A stretch of DNA of 44,253 nucleotides from Paralimibaculum aggregatum (GCF_030270585.1 NZ_BSYI01000044.1:1-44253), one strand, 5' to 3'. Numbered from the stretch's first letter, positions 24,747-33,087 are shown. The notes: generated by a model from the sequence alone, not told the origin. A program made the numbers and translations.

Positions 24747-25313
24747 ATGACCAAGTTCACCTTCCACGACGAGACCACCGCCCCCGAAGAGAGCAAGCCG
24801 CTGCTCGAGAAGTCGAAGGCCGCCTTCGGCCGCCTGCCCGGTCTGCACAAGGTGATGGCGGATGCGCCCGGCCTGCTGGAGACCTACCAGGTGGCGCACA
24901 AGGCGTTCCAGAACTCGAGCCTCGACAAGGACGAGATCACCGTCGTCTGGCAGGCGATCAACGTCGAGAACGAGTGCCACTACTGCGTGCCCGCGCATAC
25001 CGGCATCGCCAAGGGCATGGGCGTGGACGACGCCATCACCGAGGCGCTGCGCAACAACACCGCGCTGCCCACCCCGCGCCTCGAGGCGCTGCGCGACTTC
25101 ACCCTGAAGCTCGTGCGCCAGCGCGGCTTCGTGAGCGACGAGGACGTGCAGGCCTTCCTCGATGCCGGCTTCACCCGCCGCAACATCCTCGAGGTGATCC
25201 TCGGCTACGCGCAGAAGGTGATGTCCAACTACACCAACCACCTCGCCAAGACCCCGGTCGATCCGATCTTCGAGAAGTTCGCCTGGACGCCGCCGGCAAA
25301 GGATGCCGCCTGA
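24747..25313 (+). CDS. Carboxymuconolactone decarboxylase-family protein (AhpD-like)
   Basis: A 188-residue, mostly helical protein with the AhpD-type redox motif ECHYCVPAHT (about residues 71-80, CxxC plus a nearby histidine), the hallmark of peroxidase-related members of the CMD family. The GYAQKVMSNYTNHLA segment near the C-terminus fits uncharacterised peroxidase-related relatives. It probably acts as a disulfide or peroxide reductase rather than a decarboxylase. An AGGAG site lies before ATG 24747. Its promoter holds the twin TetR operators, so its synthesis is likely induced by a ligand of that TetR, for instance an electrophile or oxidant. A 10-base-pair hairpin follows the gene. Confidence 0.87.
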   Translation: MTKFTFHDETTAPEESKPLLEKSKAAFGRLPGLHKVMADAPGLLETYQVAHKAFQNSSLDKDEITVVWQAINVENECHYCVPAHTGIAKGMGVDDAITEALRNNTALPTPRLEALRDFTLKLVRQRGFVSDEDVQAFLDAGFTRRNILEVILGYAQKVMSNYTNHLAKTPVDPIFEKFAWTPPAKDAA

Positions 25314-25321
25314 CGGTCGCA

Positions 25322-25346
25322 CGGGCCCGGCAGCGCGCCGGGCCCG
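25322..25346 (+). terminator. GC-rich hairpin after the CMD-family gene
   Basis: CGGGCCCGGC and GCCGGGCCCG are perfect 10-base arms around the loop AGCGC, starting 9 bases after the stop codon. There is no T-tract, which is common for terminators in very GC-rich genomes. Confidence 0.65.
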
Positions 25347-25419
25347 CCTGCCCCTGCGCAAGCACGCGCGCAGGCCGGAAATCTCCGCTTACAGAAGCGG
25401 TCATAATAAATCGATTTTT

Positions 25420-25435
25420 GAAATCCCTGATTTTG
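25420..25435. promoter_or_regulatory. Candidate LysR-type site GAAATCCCTGATTTTG upstream of the SDH-like operon
   Basis: This lies in an AT-rich island (about 25400-25440) in an otherwise very GC-rich region, 65-80 bases before the SDH-like iron-sulfur gene. It matches GAAATCGTTGAATTTC at 34888-34903 in the lysR-tctC gap at 12 of 16 positions (GAAATC, TGA and TTT are shared). A common regulator for importer and enzymes would explain this. Confidence 0.4.
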
Positions 25436-25499
25436 ATAGACTGCGGGCCTCGATCCAGATCCGATCAGCAAGCCGAACCGCGCCGAGGTTGCCCGCAAG

Positions 25500-26225
25500 A
25501 TGTCCGAACTTCCCAGCCTGCATGTCCGCGTCTGGCGCGGCACCCCGGAGGCCGGCGACTATGCCGCCTACGAGGTCCCGCGCTACGAGAGCCAGACGGT
25601 TCTCGACGTGGTGTCGTGGATCCAGCAGCATCTCGATGGTGCGCTGGCCTATCGCTACGCCTGCCGGGTGGGAATGTGCGGCTCCTGCGCGATGACCGTG
25701 AACGGCGTGCCGCGCTGGACCTGCCGGACCCATGTCGGCAAGGTCGCCGAGGACGGCAATCTCGAGATCGGGCCGCTGGCGAACTTTCCGGTGATCCGCG
25801 ATCTCGCGGTCGACATGGATCCGTTCTTCGAGAAATGGGTGAAGGCCGGCGGCGTCTTTCATGCCGGCGCCACGCGCGACGATCCGGTGGCCGAGATCGA
25901 CCCCGCCGCCGAGACGCGCCAGATCGCCGATGCCGGGATCGAGTGCATCAACTGCGCGGTCTGCTATGCTGCCTGCGATACGGTGGCGGGCAACCCGGAC
26001 TATCTCGGCCCGGCGGCGCTGAATCGTGCCTGGACGCTGCTGAATGACGCCAAGGACACCGGCCGCGCCGCGATCCTCGAGGCGGTGACCGGCGACGGCG
26101 GCTGCCACAGCTGCCACACCATGGGAAGCTGCGCCGCGCATTGTCCCAACGGCCTCAACCCGCTCGAGAGCATCGCCGGGCTGAAGCGCGCGGCGGCGCG
26201 GTCGTTCTTCGGCAAGGGGAGCTGA
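25500..26225 (+). CDS. SDH/fumarate-reductase-like iron-sulfur subunit (SdhB paralogue)
   Basis: A 241-residue subunit B with all three cluster-binding groups. C55, C60, C63 and C75 match the [2Fe-2S] motif, C149-x2-C152-x2-C155-x3-C159 the [4Fe-4S] motif, and C205, C211 and C215 the [3Fe-4S]/[4Fe-4S] motif in CHTMGSCAAHCPNGLNP. C159 is followed by aspartate instead of the usual proline, and C202 is an extra cysteine (GCHSCH). Electrons would pass from the flavoprotein to quinone through this chain. The gene order here (B, two anchors, A) differs from the usual sdhCDAB, and the operon continues into hydratase and CoA-transferase genes. It is therefore likely a catabolic paralogue rather than the housekeeping TCA enzyme. 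The ribosome site is weak. Confidence 0.88.
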   Translation: MSELPSLHVRVWRGTPEAGDYAAYEVPRYESQTVLDVVSWIQQHLDGALAYRYACRVGMCGSCAMTVNGVPRWTCRTHVGKVAEDGNLEIGPLANFPVIRDLAVDMDPFFEKWVKAGGVFHAGATRDDPVAEIDPAAETRQIADAGIECINCAVCYAACDTVAGNPDYLGPAALNRAWTLLNDAKDTGRAAILEAVTGDGGCHSCHTMGSCAAHCPNGLNPLESIAGLKRAAARSFFGKGS

Positions 26226-26228
26226 GCG

Positions 26229-26597
26229 ATGGGCGAGATGCGACTCTACATGGCACAGCGGCTTTCCGCGCTGGTGATGGCGCCGCTGGTGCTCGGCCAT
26301 GTCGCGGTGATGATCTACGCCGTGCAGGGCGGGCTCTCGGCGGCGGAGATCCTTGGCCGCACCGCCGGCTCGGTCGGCTGGGTGCTGTTCTACGGGCTGT
26401 TCGCGCTGGCGGTGGCGGTGCATGCGGCGATCGGGCTGCGCACGATCCTGCGCGAATGGGCCGGGCTCGGCGGGCTGGTGCTGAACGCCGCCGCGCTGGC
26501 CATCTTCGCGCTGCTGCTGGCGATGGGCTGGCGCGCGGTCTGGGCGGTGACCTTTTCCGCCGGTGCAGCGGCCGCGGCCGCGGGAGGTGGCGCATGA
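26229..26597 (+). CDS. SDH-like membrane anchor subunit 1
   Basis: A 122-residue protein with three hydrophobic helices (about 12-32, 50-72 and 78-100) and a low-complexity Ala/Gly tail. H24 (in VLGHVAVM) and H65 (in AVHAAIGLR) lie in the first two helices, as expected of heme b ligands in succinate:quinone oxidoreductase anchors; the VHAAIGLRTIL sequence resembles SdhD/FrdD-like proteins. It starts 4 bases after the iron-sulfur gene and its stop overlaps the start of the second anchor gene (ATGA). The identification depends on size, topology and context. Confidence 0.78.
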   Translation: MGEMRLYMAQRLSALVMAPLVLGHVAVMIYAVQGGLSAAEILGRTAGSVGWVLFYGLFALAVAVHAAIGLRTILREWAGLGGLVLNAAALAIFALLLAMGWRAVWAVTFSAGAAAAAAGGGA

Positions 26598-26935
26598 TCC
26601 GGCCACATCGCAGGCACCCGCTCTGGTTCGCCTTCATCCTTCACCGCGTCTCCGGGCTGGCGCTCGCGCTCTTCCTGCCGGCGCATTTCCTGATGCTCGG
26701 CAGCGTGCTCGAGGGGGCGGCGGCGCTCGATGCCGGCCTCGCCTGGACCGACAACCTGCTGGCCAAGATCGCCGAGTTCGGGCTCGTCTTCCTGCTGGCG
26801 GTGCATCTCTTCGGCGGGCTCCGGCTGATGGCGCTCGAATTCCTGCCCTGGAGCCCGGCGCAGAAGACCATGGCCGCGGCCTCGGTGGCGCTGGCGGTGC
26901 TGGTCTCCGGCGGCTTCTTCCTGCAGGCGGTGTGA
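26594..26935 (+). CDS. SDH-like membrane anchor subunit 2 (SdhC-like)
   Basis: A 113-residue protein with three helices and the cytochrome b556 signature of SdhC: HRVSG at 17-21 at the quinone site, PAHF with H31, and AVHLFGGLRLM with H71 as a possible heme ligand. The ATG at 26594 overlaps the stop of anchor 1; the frame is open much further upstream but that part is a shadow of other genes. Together the two anchors offer four membrane histidines, so a diheme arrangement is possible but cannot be decided from sequence. The flavoprotein gene starts 12 bases after its stop. Confidence 0.85.
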   Translation: MIRPHRRHPLWFAFILHRVSGLALALFLPAHFLMLGSVLEGAAALDAGLAWTDNLLAKIAEFGLVFLLAVHLFGGLRLMALEFLPWSPAQKTMAAASVALAVLVSGGFFLQAV

Positions 26936-26947
26936 GCGGAGACCCAG

Positions 26948-28735
26948 ATGACCCAGTCCACGACCGAAATCGACCGCCACGACACCGACATCCTGATTCT
27001 CGGCTCGGGCGGTGCCGGGCTCTTCGCGGCGCTGCACGCGCTGCAATCGGCGCCGGAGGGCACCAAGGTGACCCTCGCGGTGAAGGGCCTGATCGGCAAA
27101 TGCGGCTGCACCCGGATGGTGCAGGGCGGCTACAACGTGGCGCTCGGCCCGGGCGACAGCGTCGAGCGGCACTTCATGGACACCATCATCGGCGGCAAGT
27201 GGCTGCCGCACCAGGACATGGCCTGGCGGCTCTGCGAGCAGGCGGTGGTGCGGGTGCGCGAGCTCGAGAACGAGATCGGCTGCTTCTTCGACCGCAACCC
27301 CGACGGCAAGCTGCACCACAAGGCCTTTGCCGGGCAGACCGCCGACCGGACGGTGCACAAGGGCGACCTCACCGGCATCGAGATCATCAACCGGCTGATG
27401 GAGCAGGTGCTCGCGCGCTCCGTGGAGAAGCTGCAGGAGCACCGCGCCATCGCGCTGATCCCCGCCAAGGGCGGCGAGGGGCTGGCCGGCGTGCTGCTGA
27501 TCGACATGCGCACCGGGCGCTTCCGGCTGGTCCGTGCCAAGGCGGTGCTGATGGCCACCGGCGGCGGGCCGACGATGTACCGCTACCACACGCCCTCGGG
27601 TGACAAGACCATGGACGGGCTCGCCATGGCGCTGCGCGCCGGGCTGCCGCTGCGCGACATGGAGATGGTGCAGTTCCACCCCACCGGGCTGCTGGCGGGG
27701 CCGGAATCGAAGATGACCGGCACCGTGCTCGAGGAGGGCCTGCGCGGCGCCGGCGGGCATCTGCTGAACGGCGCCGGGCACCGCTTCATGTTCGACTACG
27801 ACGGCAAGGGCGAGCGCGCCACCCGCGACGTGGTGAGCCGCGGCATCTATGCCGAGATGCAGAAGCAGAACGCCTCGCCCGGCGGCGGGGTCTACATCTC
27901 GATGGCGCATCTCGGCCCCGAGAACGTCGCGAAGAAGTTCAAGGGCATGGTGCGCCGCTGCGCCGATTGCGGCTTCGATCTCGCCGGCGGGCGGGTCGAG
28001 GTGGTGCCGACGGCGCACTACTTCATGGGCGGCGTGGTGGTCGATCCCGACACCCGGACCGCGCTTCCCGGCCTGCACGTGGCCGGCGAGGATGCCGGCG
28101 GCGCTCATGGCTCGAACCGGCTCGGCGGCAACGGGGTGGCCAACTCCACGGTCTTCGGCGGCATCGCCGGCGACGTGATGGGGGCGGATATCGCCGGCGC
28201 CGGCGCTCTGCGCGAGCCCGATCCGGCGGTGCTGGAGGCCGAGATCGGCCGCGCCCTCGCCCCCTTCTCCCGCCCTGCCGCGAAGGCCGGCGCGGTGCAG
28301 GGCCTGCGCCGCGCGCTGCAGGAGGCGATGTGGGAGCATGTCGGCGTGATCCGCACCGGCAGCGGGCTCGCGCGCGGCATCGCCCGGGTGGGCGAGCTCC
28401 GCGCCGAACTGGCCGAGACCGGCCTCGACGGCACCGGCACCGCCGGCGAGCGGGCCTTCAACCTGACCTGGCACGACTGGCTCAACATGGCCTCGCTGGT
28501 CGAGGTCTCGGCCGCGATCGCCGAAGCGGCACAGGCCCGCGAGAACTCCCGCGGCGCCCATCACCGCAGCGATTTTCCCGAGGCGGGCGATCTCGAGGCA
28601 TCGTATTATACGGTGGTGCGCCAGAGCGCGGCGGGGCTCGATGTCGACCGCGAGCCGGTCGCGTTCACCATCGTCCGCCCCGGCGAGACCGTGCTGCCCG
28701 AAGGCGAGCCGGAGACGCTGGTCGCCGCCCAATGA
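26948..28735 (+). CDS. SDH/fumarate-reductase-like flavoprotein subunit with cysteine at the FAD-linking position
   Basis: A 595-residue subunit A. The Rossmann FAD motif is GSGGAGLFAALHAL (19-32). Catalytic features of the succinate/fumarate site are all present: FHPTG, the SRDVV-like TRDVVSR arginine, HYFMGG, GSNRLGGN, and the SRGAHHRSDFPE capping segment. However, in the region where SdhA has SHTVAAQGG with the histidine that covalently binds FAD, this protein has GCTRMVQGG, putting C54 (codon 27107-27109) in that place. FAD is therefore either non-covalently bound or attached in an unusual way, which would lower its redox potential and favour a different substrate or direction. A GGAGA site precedes ATG 26948. 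It is the catalytic subunit of the complex encoded by the three genes upstream. Confidence 0.88.
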   Translation: MTQSTTEIDRHDTDILILGSGGAGLFAALHALQSAPEGTKVTLAVKGLIGKCGCTRMVQGGYNVALGPGDSVERHFMDTIIGGKWLPHQDMAWRLCEQAVVRVRELENEIGCFFDRNPDGKLHHKAFAGQTADRTVHKGDLTGIEIINRLMEQVLARSVEKLQEHRAIALIPAKGGEGLAGVLLIDMRTGRFRLVRAKAVLMATGGGPTMYRYHTPSGDKTMDGLAMALRAGLPLRDMEMVQFHPTGLLAGPESKMTGTVLEEGLRGAGGHLLNGAGHRFMFDYDGKGERATRDVVSRGIYAEMQKQNASPGGGVYISMAHLGPENVAKKFKGMVRRCADCGFDLAGGRVEVVPTAHYFMGGVVVDPDTRTALPGLHVAGEDAGGAHGSNRLGGNGVANSTVFGGIAGDVMGADIAGAGALREPDPAVLEAEIGRALAPFSRPAAKAGAVQGLRRALQEAMWEHVGVIRTGSGLARGIARVGELRAELAETGLDGTGTAGERAFNLTWHDWLNMASLVEVSAAIAEAAQARENSRGAHHRSDFPEAGDLEASYYTVVRQSAAGLDVDREPVAFTIVRPGETVLPEGEPETLVAAQ

Positions 28736-28784
28736 GCCACCCGCCGGCCGCCGAGCCGCGGGCAGTCAAGAGGAGCACGGGACG

Positions 28785-29744
28785 ATGATCCCCATCGATC
28801 TGATCCAGTCGACCGCCGAGAACCTGATGGACAAGGCCGCCATCGAGATCCCCGACGACTATCTCTCGGGGCTCGAGGCCGCGGCCCATGTCGAGGACGG
28901 CGATCTCTCCGCCTTCGTGCTGCAGGCAATGCTGGAGAACTACAAGGCCGCCAAGGAGGACCGCCGGGCGATGTGCGGCGACACCGGCTGCCCGCGCTGG
29001 TACGTCAAGATGTCGAACGAGGCGCAGGTGCAGGGCGGGCCGGTGGCGCTGGAGACGGCGCTGCGCCGGGCCACCGCCGCGGCGACCAACGGCGTGCCGC
29101 TGCGCCCCAACCGGGTGCATCCGCTCTGGCGGACCGACCACGACAATAATGTCGGCATCGCCGCGCCGGAGATCGAATACGGCTTCGAGCCGGCGCCGGG
29201 CGGCGAGTGGATCGACCTGACCACCGTGCACAAGGGCGGGCTCTTCGGCACCGACTACCGCATGCTCTTCCCGTCCGACGGGATCGAGGGGATCAAGCGC
29301 TTCTACCTCGACAGCCTCGTGGCCTTCGGCAAGCGCGGGCTGTCCTGCCAGCCGGCGATCATCGGCATCGGGCTCGGCGGCTCCAAGGATGCCTGCATGG
29401 TGCTCGGCAAGCGCGCCGCCTGCCTGCGCACCGTGGGCGACCGCAACCCGGACCCGAAGATCGCCGCGCTGGAGATGGAGTTCAAGGAGCTCGGCAACTC
29501 GATCGGCATGGGCGCCATGGGCTTCGTCGGCAAGTCGATGGTGATCGACTGCCATATCGAGGTCGGCTACTGCCACACCGGCGGCATGCAGATGTCGGTA
29601 CATGCCTTCTGCCTGAGCTCGCGCCGTGCCTGTGCCCGGATCTGGGCCGATGGCCGGGTCGAGCACCGCACCGATCCGGCGTGGTTCACCCCATACCAGC
29701 GGCGCGAGACGGTCGAGTGGCCGACCGCGCTGGCGGCGGAGTGA
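28785..29744 (+). CDS. Class I fumarase/tartrate-dehydratase-like hydratase, alpha subunit
   Basis: A 319-residue protein of the TtdA/FumA N-terminal family, which holds an oxygen-sensitive [4Fe-4S] cluster. CGDTGCP (about 66-72) corresponds to the conserved CQDTG region with the first cluster cysteine; GIGLGGSKDACMVLGKRA and the DCHIEVGYCHTGGMQMSVHAFC region give further candidates. An AGAGGAG site precedes ATG 28785. The partner beta subunit is encoded at 30998-31669, beyond a CoA-transferase gene, an unusual split. The enzyme should add or remove water at the alpha/beta carbons of an unsaturated dicarboxylate such as fumarate, mesaconate or a related acid, consistent with the SDH-like dehydrogenase upstream. 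Confidence 0.85.
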   Translation: MIPIDLIQSTAENLMDKAAIEIPDDYLSGLEAAAHVEDGDLSAFVLQAMLENYKAAKEDRRAMCGDTGCPRWYVKMSNEAQVQGGPVALETALRRATAAATNGVPLRPNRVHPLWRTDHDNNVGIAAPEIEYGFEPAPGGEWIDLTTVHKGGLFGTDYRMLFPSDGIEGIKRFYLDSLVAFGKRGLSCQPAIIGIGLGGSKDACMVLGKRAACLRTVGDRNPDPKIAALEMEFKELGNSIGMGAMGFVGKSMVIDCHIEVGYCHTGGMQMSVHAFCLSSRRACARIWADGRVEHRTDPAWFTPYQRRETVEWPTALAAE

Positions 29745-29748
29745 GGGC

Positions 29749-30969
29749 TTGAAACCTGCCCGCCATCCGCGGCCGCTCGACGGCATCCGGGTGCTCGACC
29801 TCACGCATGTGCTGGCCGGACCCTATGCCACCGGCCAGCTCGCGCTGATGGGGGCGGAGGTGATCCGCATCGAGCGCATCGGCGGCGACGATTTCGTGCG
29901 CCGCCACGGCGGCACGGCCGAGATGCGCGCGGCCGGGTTCGGCGCCTCCTTCCTCAGCCAGAACACGGGCAAGCGCTCGGTGGCGCTCGATCTCAAGGCG
30001 CCGGAGGGGCGGGAGATCTTCCTCGAGCTGGCGGCCACCGCGGACCTGGTGACCGAGAACTTCCGACCCGGCGTGGTCGAGCGTCTCGGCATCGGCTTCG
30101 AGGCGGTGCGGGCGCGGCGCGGGGATGTGATCTATGCCAGCCTCAGCGGCTTCGGCCCAGGGGGGCCGCTCGCCGGCCGCCCGGCCTATGACCACGTGCT
30201 CCAGGGGCTCTCGGGGCTGATGGCGATGACCGGCACCGCCGAGAGCGGACCGATGCGCGTCGGCATGCCGATCGTCGACTATGTCGCCGGCCAGGCACTG
30301 GTCGCCGCCCTGCTCGGTGCGCTGATCGAGCGCGGACGCCGCCCCGGCCGGGCGCAGCGGCTGCAGGTCTCGATGCTCGACGCGGTGACCACGCTGATGG
30401 GCGCCTATGCCATGCACCACCAGGCCACCGGCCAGCTCCGCGGGCTCGACGGCAACCGGGCGTTTTCGGATTCCCCTTTCTCGGGGCGCTTCGACACCGC
30501 CGAAGGGCAGCTCGTCATCACCGCGAACACCCCGGCCCAGGCGGTGCGCCTCGCCGCCGCCATCGGCCGCCCCGAGCTGGCCGAGGAGCCGGATGCCGCG
30601 CGCGTCGCCGAAGGGCTCGCCGCGGAGCTGGCCACGGCAACCGCCGCCGACTGGGAGACCCGCCTCGCCGCGGCCGGCGTGCCGGCGGCCCGGGTGCTGA
30701 GCCTCGCCGAGATCCTCGCGCACCCGCAGATGACCGATACCCCCTGCTGGCAGCCGCTCGCGGTGCCCGAGCTCGGCATCACGCTGCGCGCCCCGGCGCT
30801 GGCGTTCCGCGCACCCTGGCAACCCGATGGCCTGGACCCCTGCCCCGCCTTCGGCGCCGACACCGCCGCCCTGCTCGGCGAGATCGGCCGCGACGGCGCG
30901 GAGATCGCGCGGCTCGCCGATGCAGGCGTGATCGCGACCGGAACCGCCGATACCGCGGCGACCGGCTGA
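29749..30969 (+). CDS. Class III (CaiB/BaiF-family) CoA-transferase
   Basis: A 406-residue family III CoA-transferase: LDGIRVLDLTHVLAGPYATGQLALMGAEVIRIE at the N-terminus, VTENFRPGVVERLGIGF, YASLSGFGPGGPLAGRPAYD, and the active-site aspartate in MPIVDYVAGQ (about D177), which forms the aspartyl-CoA thioester in formyl-CoA and citramalate CoA-transferases. The start is a TTG at 29749 right after the hydratase alpha stop, with GGAGTGAGGG before it; no in-frame ATG is closer. It probably moves CoA from succinyl-CoA to the hydrated dicarboxylate or the imported acid. No lyase gene for a resulting CoA thioester lies in the window. Confidence 0.87.
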   Translation: MKPARHPRPLDGIRVLDLTHVLAGPYATGQLALMGAEVIRIERIGGDDFVRRHGGTAEMRAAGFGASFLSQNTGKRSVALDLKAPEGREIFLELAATADLVTENFRPGVVERLGIGFEAVRARRGDVIYASLSGFGPGGPLAGRPAYDHVLQGLSGLMAMTGTAESGPMRVGMPIVDYVAGQALVAALLGALIERGRRPGRAQRLQVSMLDAVTTLMGAYAMHHQATGQLRGLDGNRAFSDSPFSGRFDTAEGQLVITANTPAQAVRLAAAIGRPELAEEPDAARVAEGLAAELATATAADWETRLAAAGVPAARVLSLAEILAHPQMTDTPCWQPLAVPELGITLRAPALAFRAPWQPDGLDPCPAFGADTAALLGEIGRDGAEIARLADAGVIATGTADTAATG

Positions 30970-30997
30970 GCCGCGCTTCACCAAGAGGAGACCCGAG

Positions 30998-31669
30998 ATG
31001 GCGCCACCCGCCAAGATCCGCCTCAGCACGACCCCGACGCGCCAGGACCTCGAGGCCCTGCGCCTCGGCGACATCGTCCATCTCGACGGGCTGATGTATA
31101 CCGCCCGCGAAGGCGTCTACAAGCGCGCGCTCGAGGAGCAGGCCAACATCCCGATGGAGCTGCCGCGGGAGAGCGCGGCCAACTTCCATTGCTCCCCCGC
31201 CGCGAGCATCGACGCCGACGGCAGCTTCCGCCTCGGCGCGGTGACGGCGACGGCCTCCTTCCGCTTCGAGAAATGGCTCGGCGAGTGGTTCGAGAAATCC
31301 GGCGCGAGGCTGATCGTCGGCAAGGGCGGGATGTCCTCCGCCACCTACAAGAAGCACTTCGTGCCCAATGGCGCGATCTACCTCACCACGGTGGGCTACG
31401 GCACCGGCGCGCTGCTCGGGCGCGGGGTGGAGAACGTGGAGGCGGTGCACTGGGAGAAGGAGCTCGGCCTCGCGCAGGCGATGTGGGTGCTGAAATGCCG
31501 CGACATGGGGCCCTTCATCGTCGCCTCCGATCTCGAGGGCAACTGCCTCTTCGAACGCGAGAACGCCAAGATCGCCGAGAACCTGCACCGCGCCTATGAG
31601 GGCACCCGCCCGGCGGTGCTCAAGCGCTATGGCGAGACCGACGACCGTTCGGACGAACTGATCGGATGA
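30998..31669 (+). CDS. Class I fumarase/tartrate-dehydratase-like hydratase, beta subunit
   Basis: A 223-residue protein of the TtdB/FumA C-terminal family. The opening LEALRLGDIVHLDGLMYTAREGVYKRALEE matches the family's first strands (LKVGDVVLLSG.IVTARDAAHKR in typical members), VGKGGMSS is the conserved substrate-binding loop, and EKELGLAQAMWVLKCRDMGPFIVASDLEGNCLF matches the closing segment. It follows an AAGAGGAGA ribosome site and ends in a 4-base overlap with the YeiH-family gene. It needs the alpha subunit encoded at 28785-29744 for a complete active site. The CoA-transferase gene lies between the two. Confidence 0.86.
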   Translation: MAPPAKIRLSTTPTRQDLEALRLGDIVHLDGLMYTAREGVYKRALEEQANIPMELPRESAANFHCSPAASIDADGSFRLGAVTATASFRFEKWLGEWFEKSGARLIVGKGGMSSATYKKHFVPNGAIYLTTVGYGTGALLGRGVENVEAVHWEKELGLAQAMWVLKCRDMGPFIVASDLEGNCLFERENAKIAENLHRAYEGTRPAVLKRYGETDDRSDELIG

Positions 31670-32679
31670 CGCTCACCACAGAGGCGTCCCGCGCGGACGC
31701 CGCCAGACGGCTGTTTCCGGGGGTGCTGATCGCCGGGACGGTGGCGCTCGCCGCGAAATTCCTGTCCGAGCACTACGGCGCGCCGGTGATGCTCATGGCG
31801 CTGCTGCTCGGCATGGCCTTCGCCTTCCTGACGGAGGAGCCGACGAGCCGCTGCGCGCCGGGGATCGAGTTCGTATCGAAGGGCATCCTGCGCCTCGGCG
31901 TGGCGCTGCTCGGCCTCGGCATCACGGTGCAGCAGGTGATCGCGCTCGGCGGCTCGGTGGTGGCGATCACGCTGACCGGCGTCGCGGCGACCATCGGGAC
32001 GGGGCTACTGCTCTCGCGTGCGGTCGGGCGGCGGCACCGCTTCGGCGTGCTGACCGGCGGCGCGGTGGCGATCTGCGGCGCCTCGGCGGCGCTGGCGATC
32101 TCCTCGGTGCTGCCCAATCACCCGGAGAAGGAGCGCGACACGGTCTTCACGGTGATCGCGGTCACCACGCTCAGCACGGTGGCGATGATCGCCTATCCGA
32201 TCCTGGCCGGCGCGCTGGGCCTGAGCGACCGCGAGGCCGGCGTCTTCCTCGGCGCCACGATCCACGACGTGGCGCAGGTGGTCGGCGCGGGCTACAGCAT
32301 CTCCGAGGAGGCCGGCGACACCGCAACCATCGTCAAGCTGCTGCGCGTGGCGCTGCTGGTGCCGGTGGTGATCGCGATCTCCATGGCCTTCGCGACCCGC
32401 CAGCCGGGTGCGCCCGCCCGCCTGCCGGTGCCGCTCTTCGTGCTCGGCTTTGCCGCGCTGGTGCTGATCGGCTCCACCGGCGCGGTGCCGGCCTGGGTGT
32501 CGGAGGCGGTGCTCGAGCTCTCGCGCTGGTGCCTGATCGCCGCGATCGCGGCCCTCGGCATGAAGACCTCGCTGAAGAAGCTGGCCGAGGTCGGCCCGGC
32601 GGCGATCGGGGTGCTGGTGGGCCTCACCGTGATCCTCGCGGCGCTCTGCCTCGCGCTGATCGCCGGTTTCGGCATCTGA
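31666..32679 (+). CDS. YeiH/UPF0324-family putative sulfate/sulfite exporter
   Basis: A 337-residue membrane protein of about ten helices from the YeiH/YadS (UPF0324, PSE) family, recognised by ILRLGVALLGLGITVQQV, GGAVAICGASAALAISSVLPN and ATIHDVAQVVGAGYSISEEAGDTATIVKLLRVALLVPVV. Relatives (TauZ/SuyZ in my recollection of taurine and sulfolactate degradation clusters) are proposed to expel sulfate or sulfite set free from organosulfonates; other relatives are simply uncharacterised. Its start overlaps the hydratase beta stop (ATGA), so it belongs to the same operon and is probably needed to remove an anionic product of that pathway. Confidence 0.82.
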   Translation: MTLTTEASRADAARRLFPGVLIAGTVALAAKFLSEHYGAPVMLMALLLGMAFAFLTEEPTSRCAPGIEFVSKGILRLGVALLGLGITVQQVIALGGSVVAITLTGVAATIGTGLLLSRAVGRRHRFGVLTGGAVAICGASAALAISSVLPNHPEKERDTVFTVIAVTTLSTVAMIAYPILAGALGLSDREAGVFLGATIHDVAQVVGAGYSISEEAGDTATIVKLLRVALLVPVVIAISMAFATRQPGAPARLPVPLFVLGFAALVLIGSTGAVPAWVSEAVLELSRWCLIAAIAALGMKTSLKKLAEVGPAAIGVLVGLTVILAALCLALIAGFGI

Positions 32680-32719
32680 GCCGATCGCCAATCCAAGCAG
32701 ACAGGGAGAGAACACGCCC

Positions 32720-33067
32720 ATGTTCGTCGATGAACGGATCTACACCCTCCATGCCGGGCAGGTCCCGGTCTTCCTGAAGCTCTATCAGGAGAAGGGGATG
32801 GCGGTGCAGCTGCGCATCCTCGGCAGGATGGTGGGCTATTACACCACCGATTTCGGCCCGCTGAACCAGATCGTGCACATGTGGGGCTACGACTCGCTCG
32901 ACGACCGCTTCGAGCGGCGCAAGCGCCTGCAGGCTTCGCCGGAATGGCAGGACTATGCCCGCGAGATGCGGCCCCTCGTCACCCATGTGGAGAACAAGCT
33001 GCTGGTGCCGGCGCCCTTCTTCACCCCGGTGGCGCCGATCACCGCGGACGACGTCGCCAAGGGCTGA
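32720..33067 (+). CDS. NIPSNAP-family protein
   Basis: A 115-residue ferredoxin-fold-like protein of the NIPSNAP family: DERIYTLHAGQVPVFLKLY at the start, IVHMWGYDSLDDRFERRKRLQASPEWQDY in the middle, and a short C-terminal tail. NIPSNAP proteins occur often in aromatic and organic-acid degradation clusters of proteobacteria, but their biochemical role is not settled. An AGGGAGA site lies before ATG 32720. It closes the plus-strand operon that starts with the SDH-like genes, followed by a bidirectional palindrome. Confidence 0.85.
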   Translation: MFVDERIYTLHAGQVPVFLKLYQEKGMAVQLRILGRMVGYYTTDFGPLNQIVHMWGYDSLDDRFERRKRLQASPEWQDYAREMRPLVTHVENKLLVPAPFFTPVAPITADDVAKG

Positions 33068-33087
33068 GCCCCCGCCGGGCCGCCATC

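Noticed and set aside
26390-28732. A 780-codon minus-strand frame opposite the SDH-like genes
   Set aside because: Shadow of genes with intact FAD and dehydrogenase motifs; the antisense product is repetitive and unlike any family.
25500-28735. Reading these genes as the housekeeping TCA-cycle succinate dehydrogenase
   Set aside because: Order B-anchor-anchor-A, loss of the FAD-linking histidine, and the downstream hydratase, CoA-transferase and exporter genes argue for a specialised paralogue. Presence of another sdhCDAB elsewhere could not be checked.
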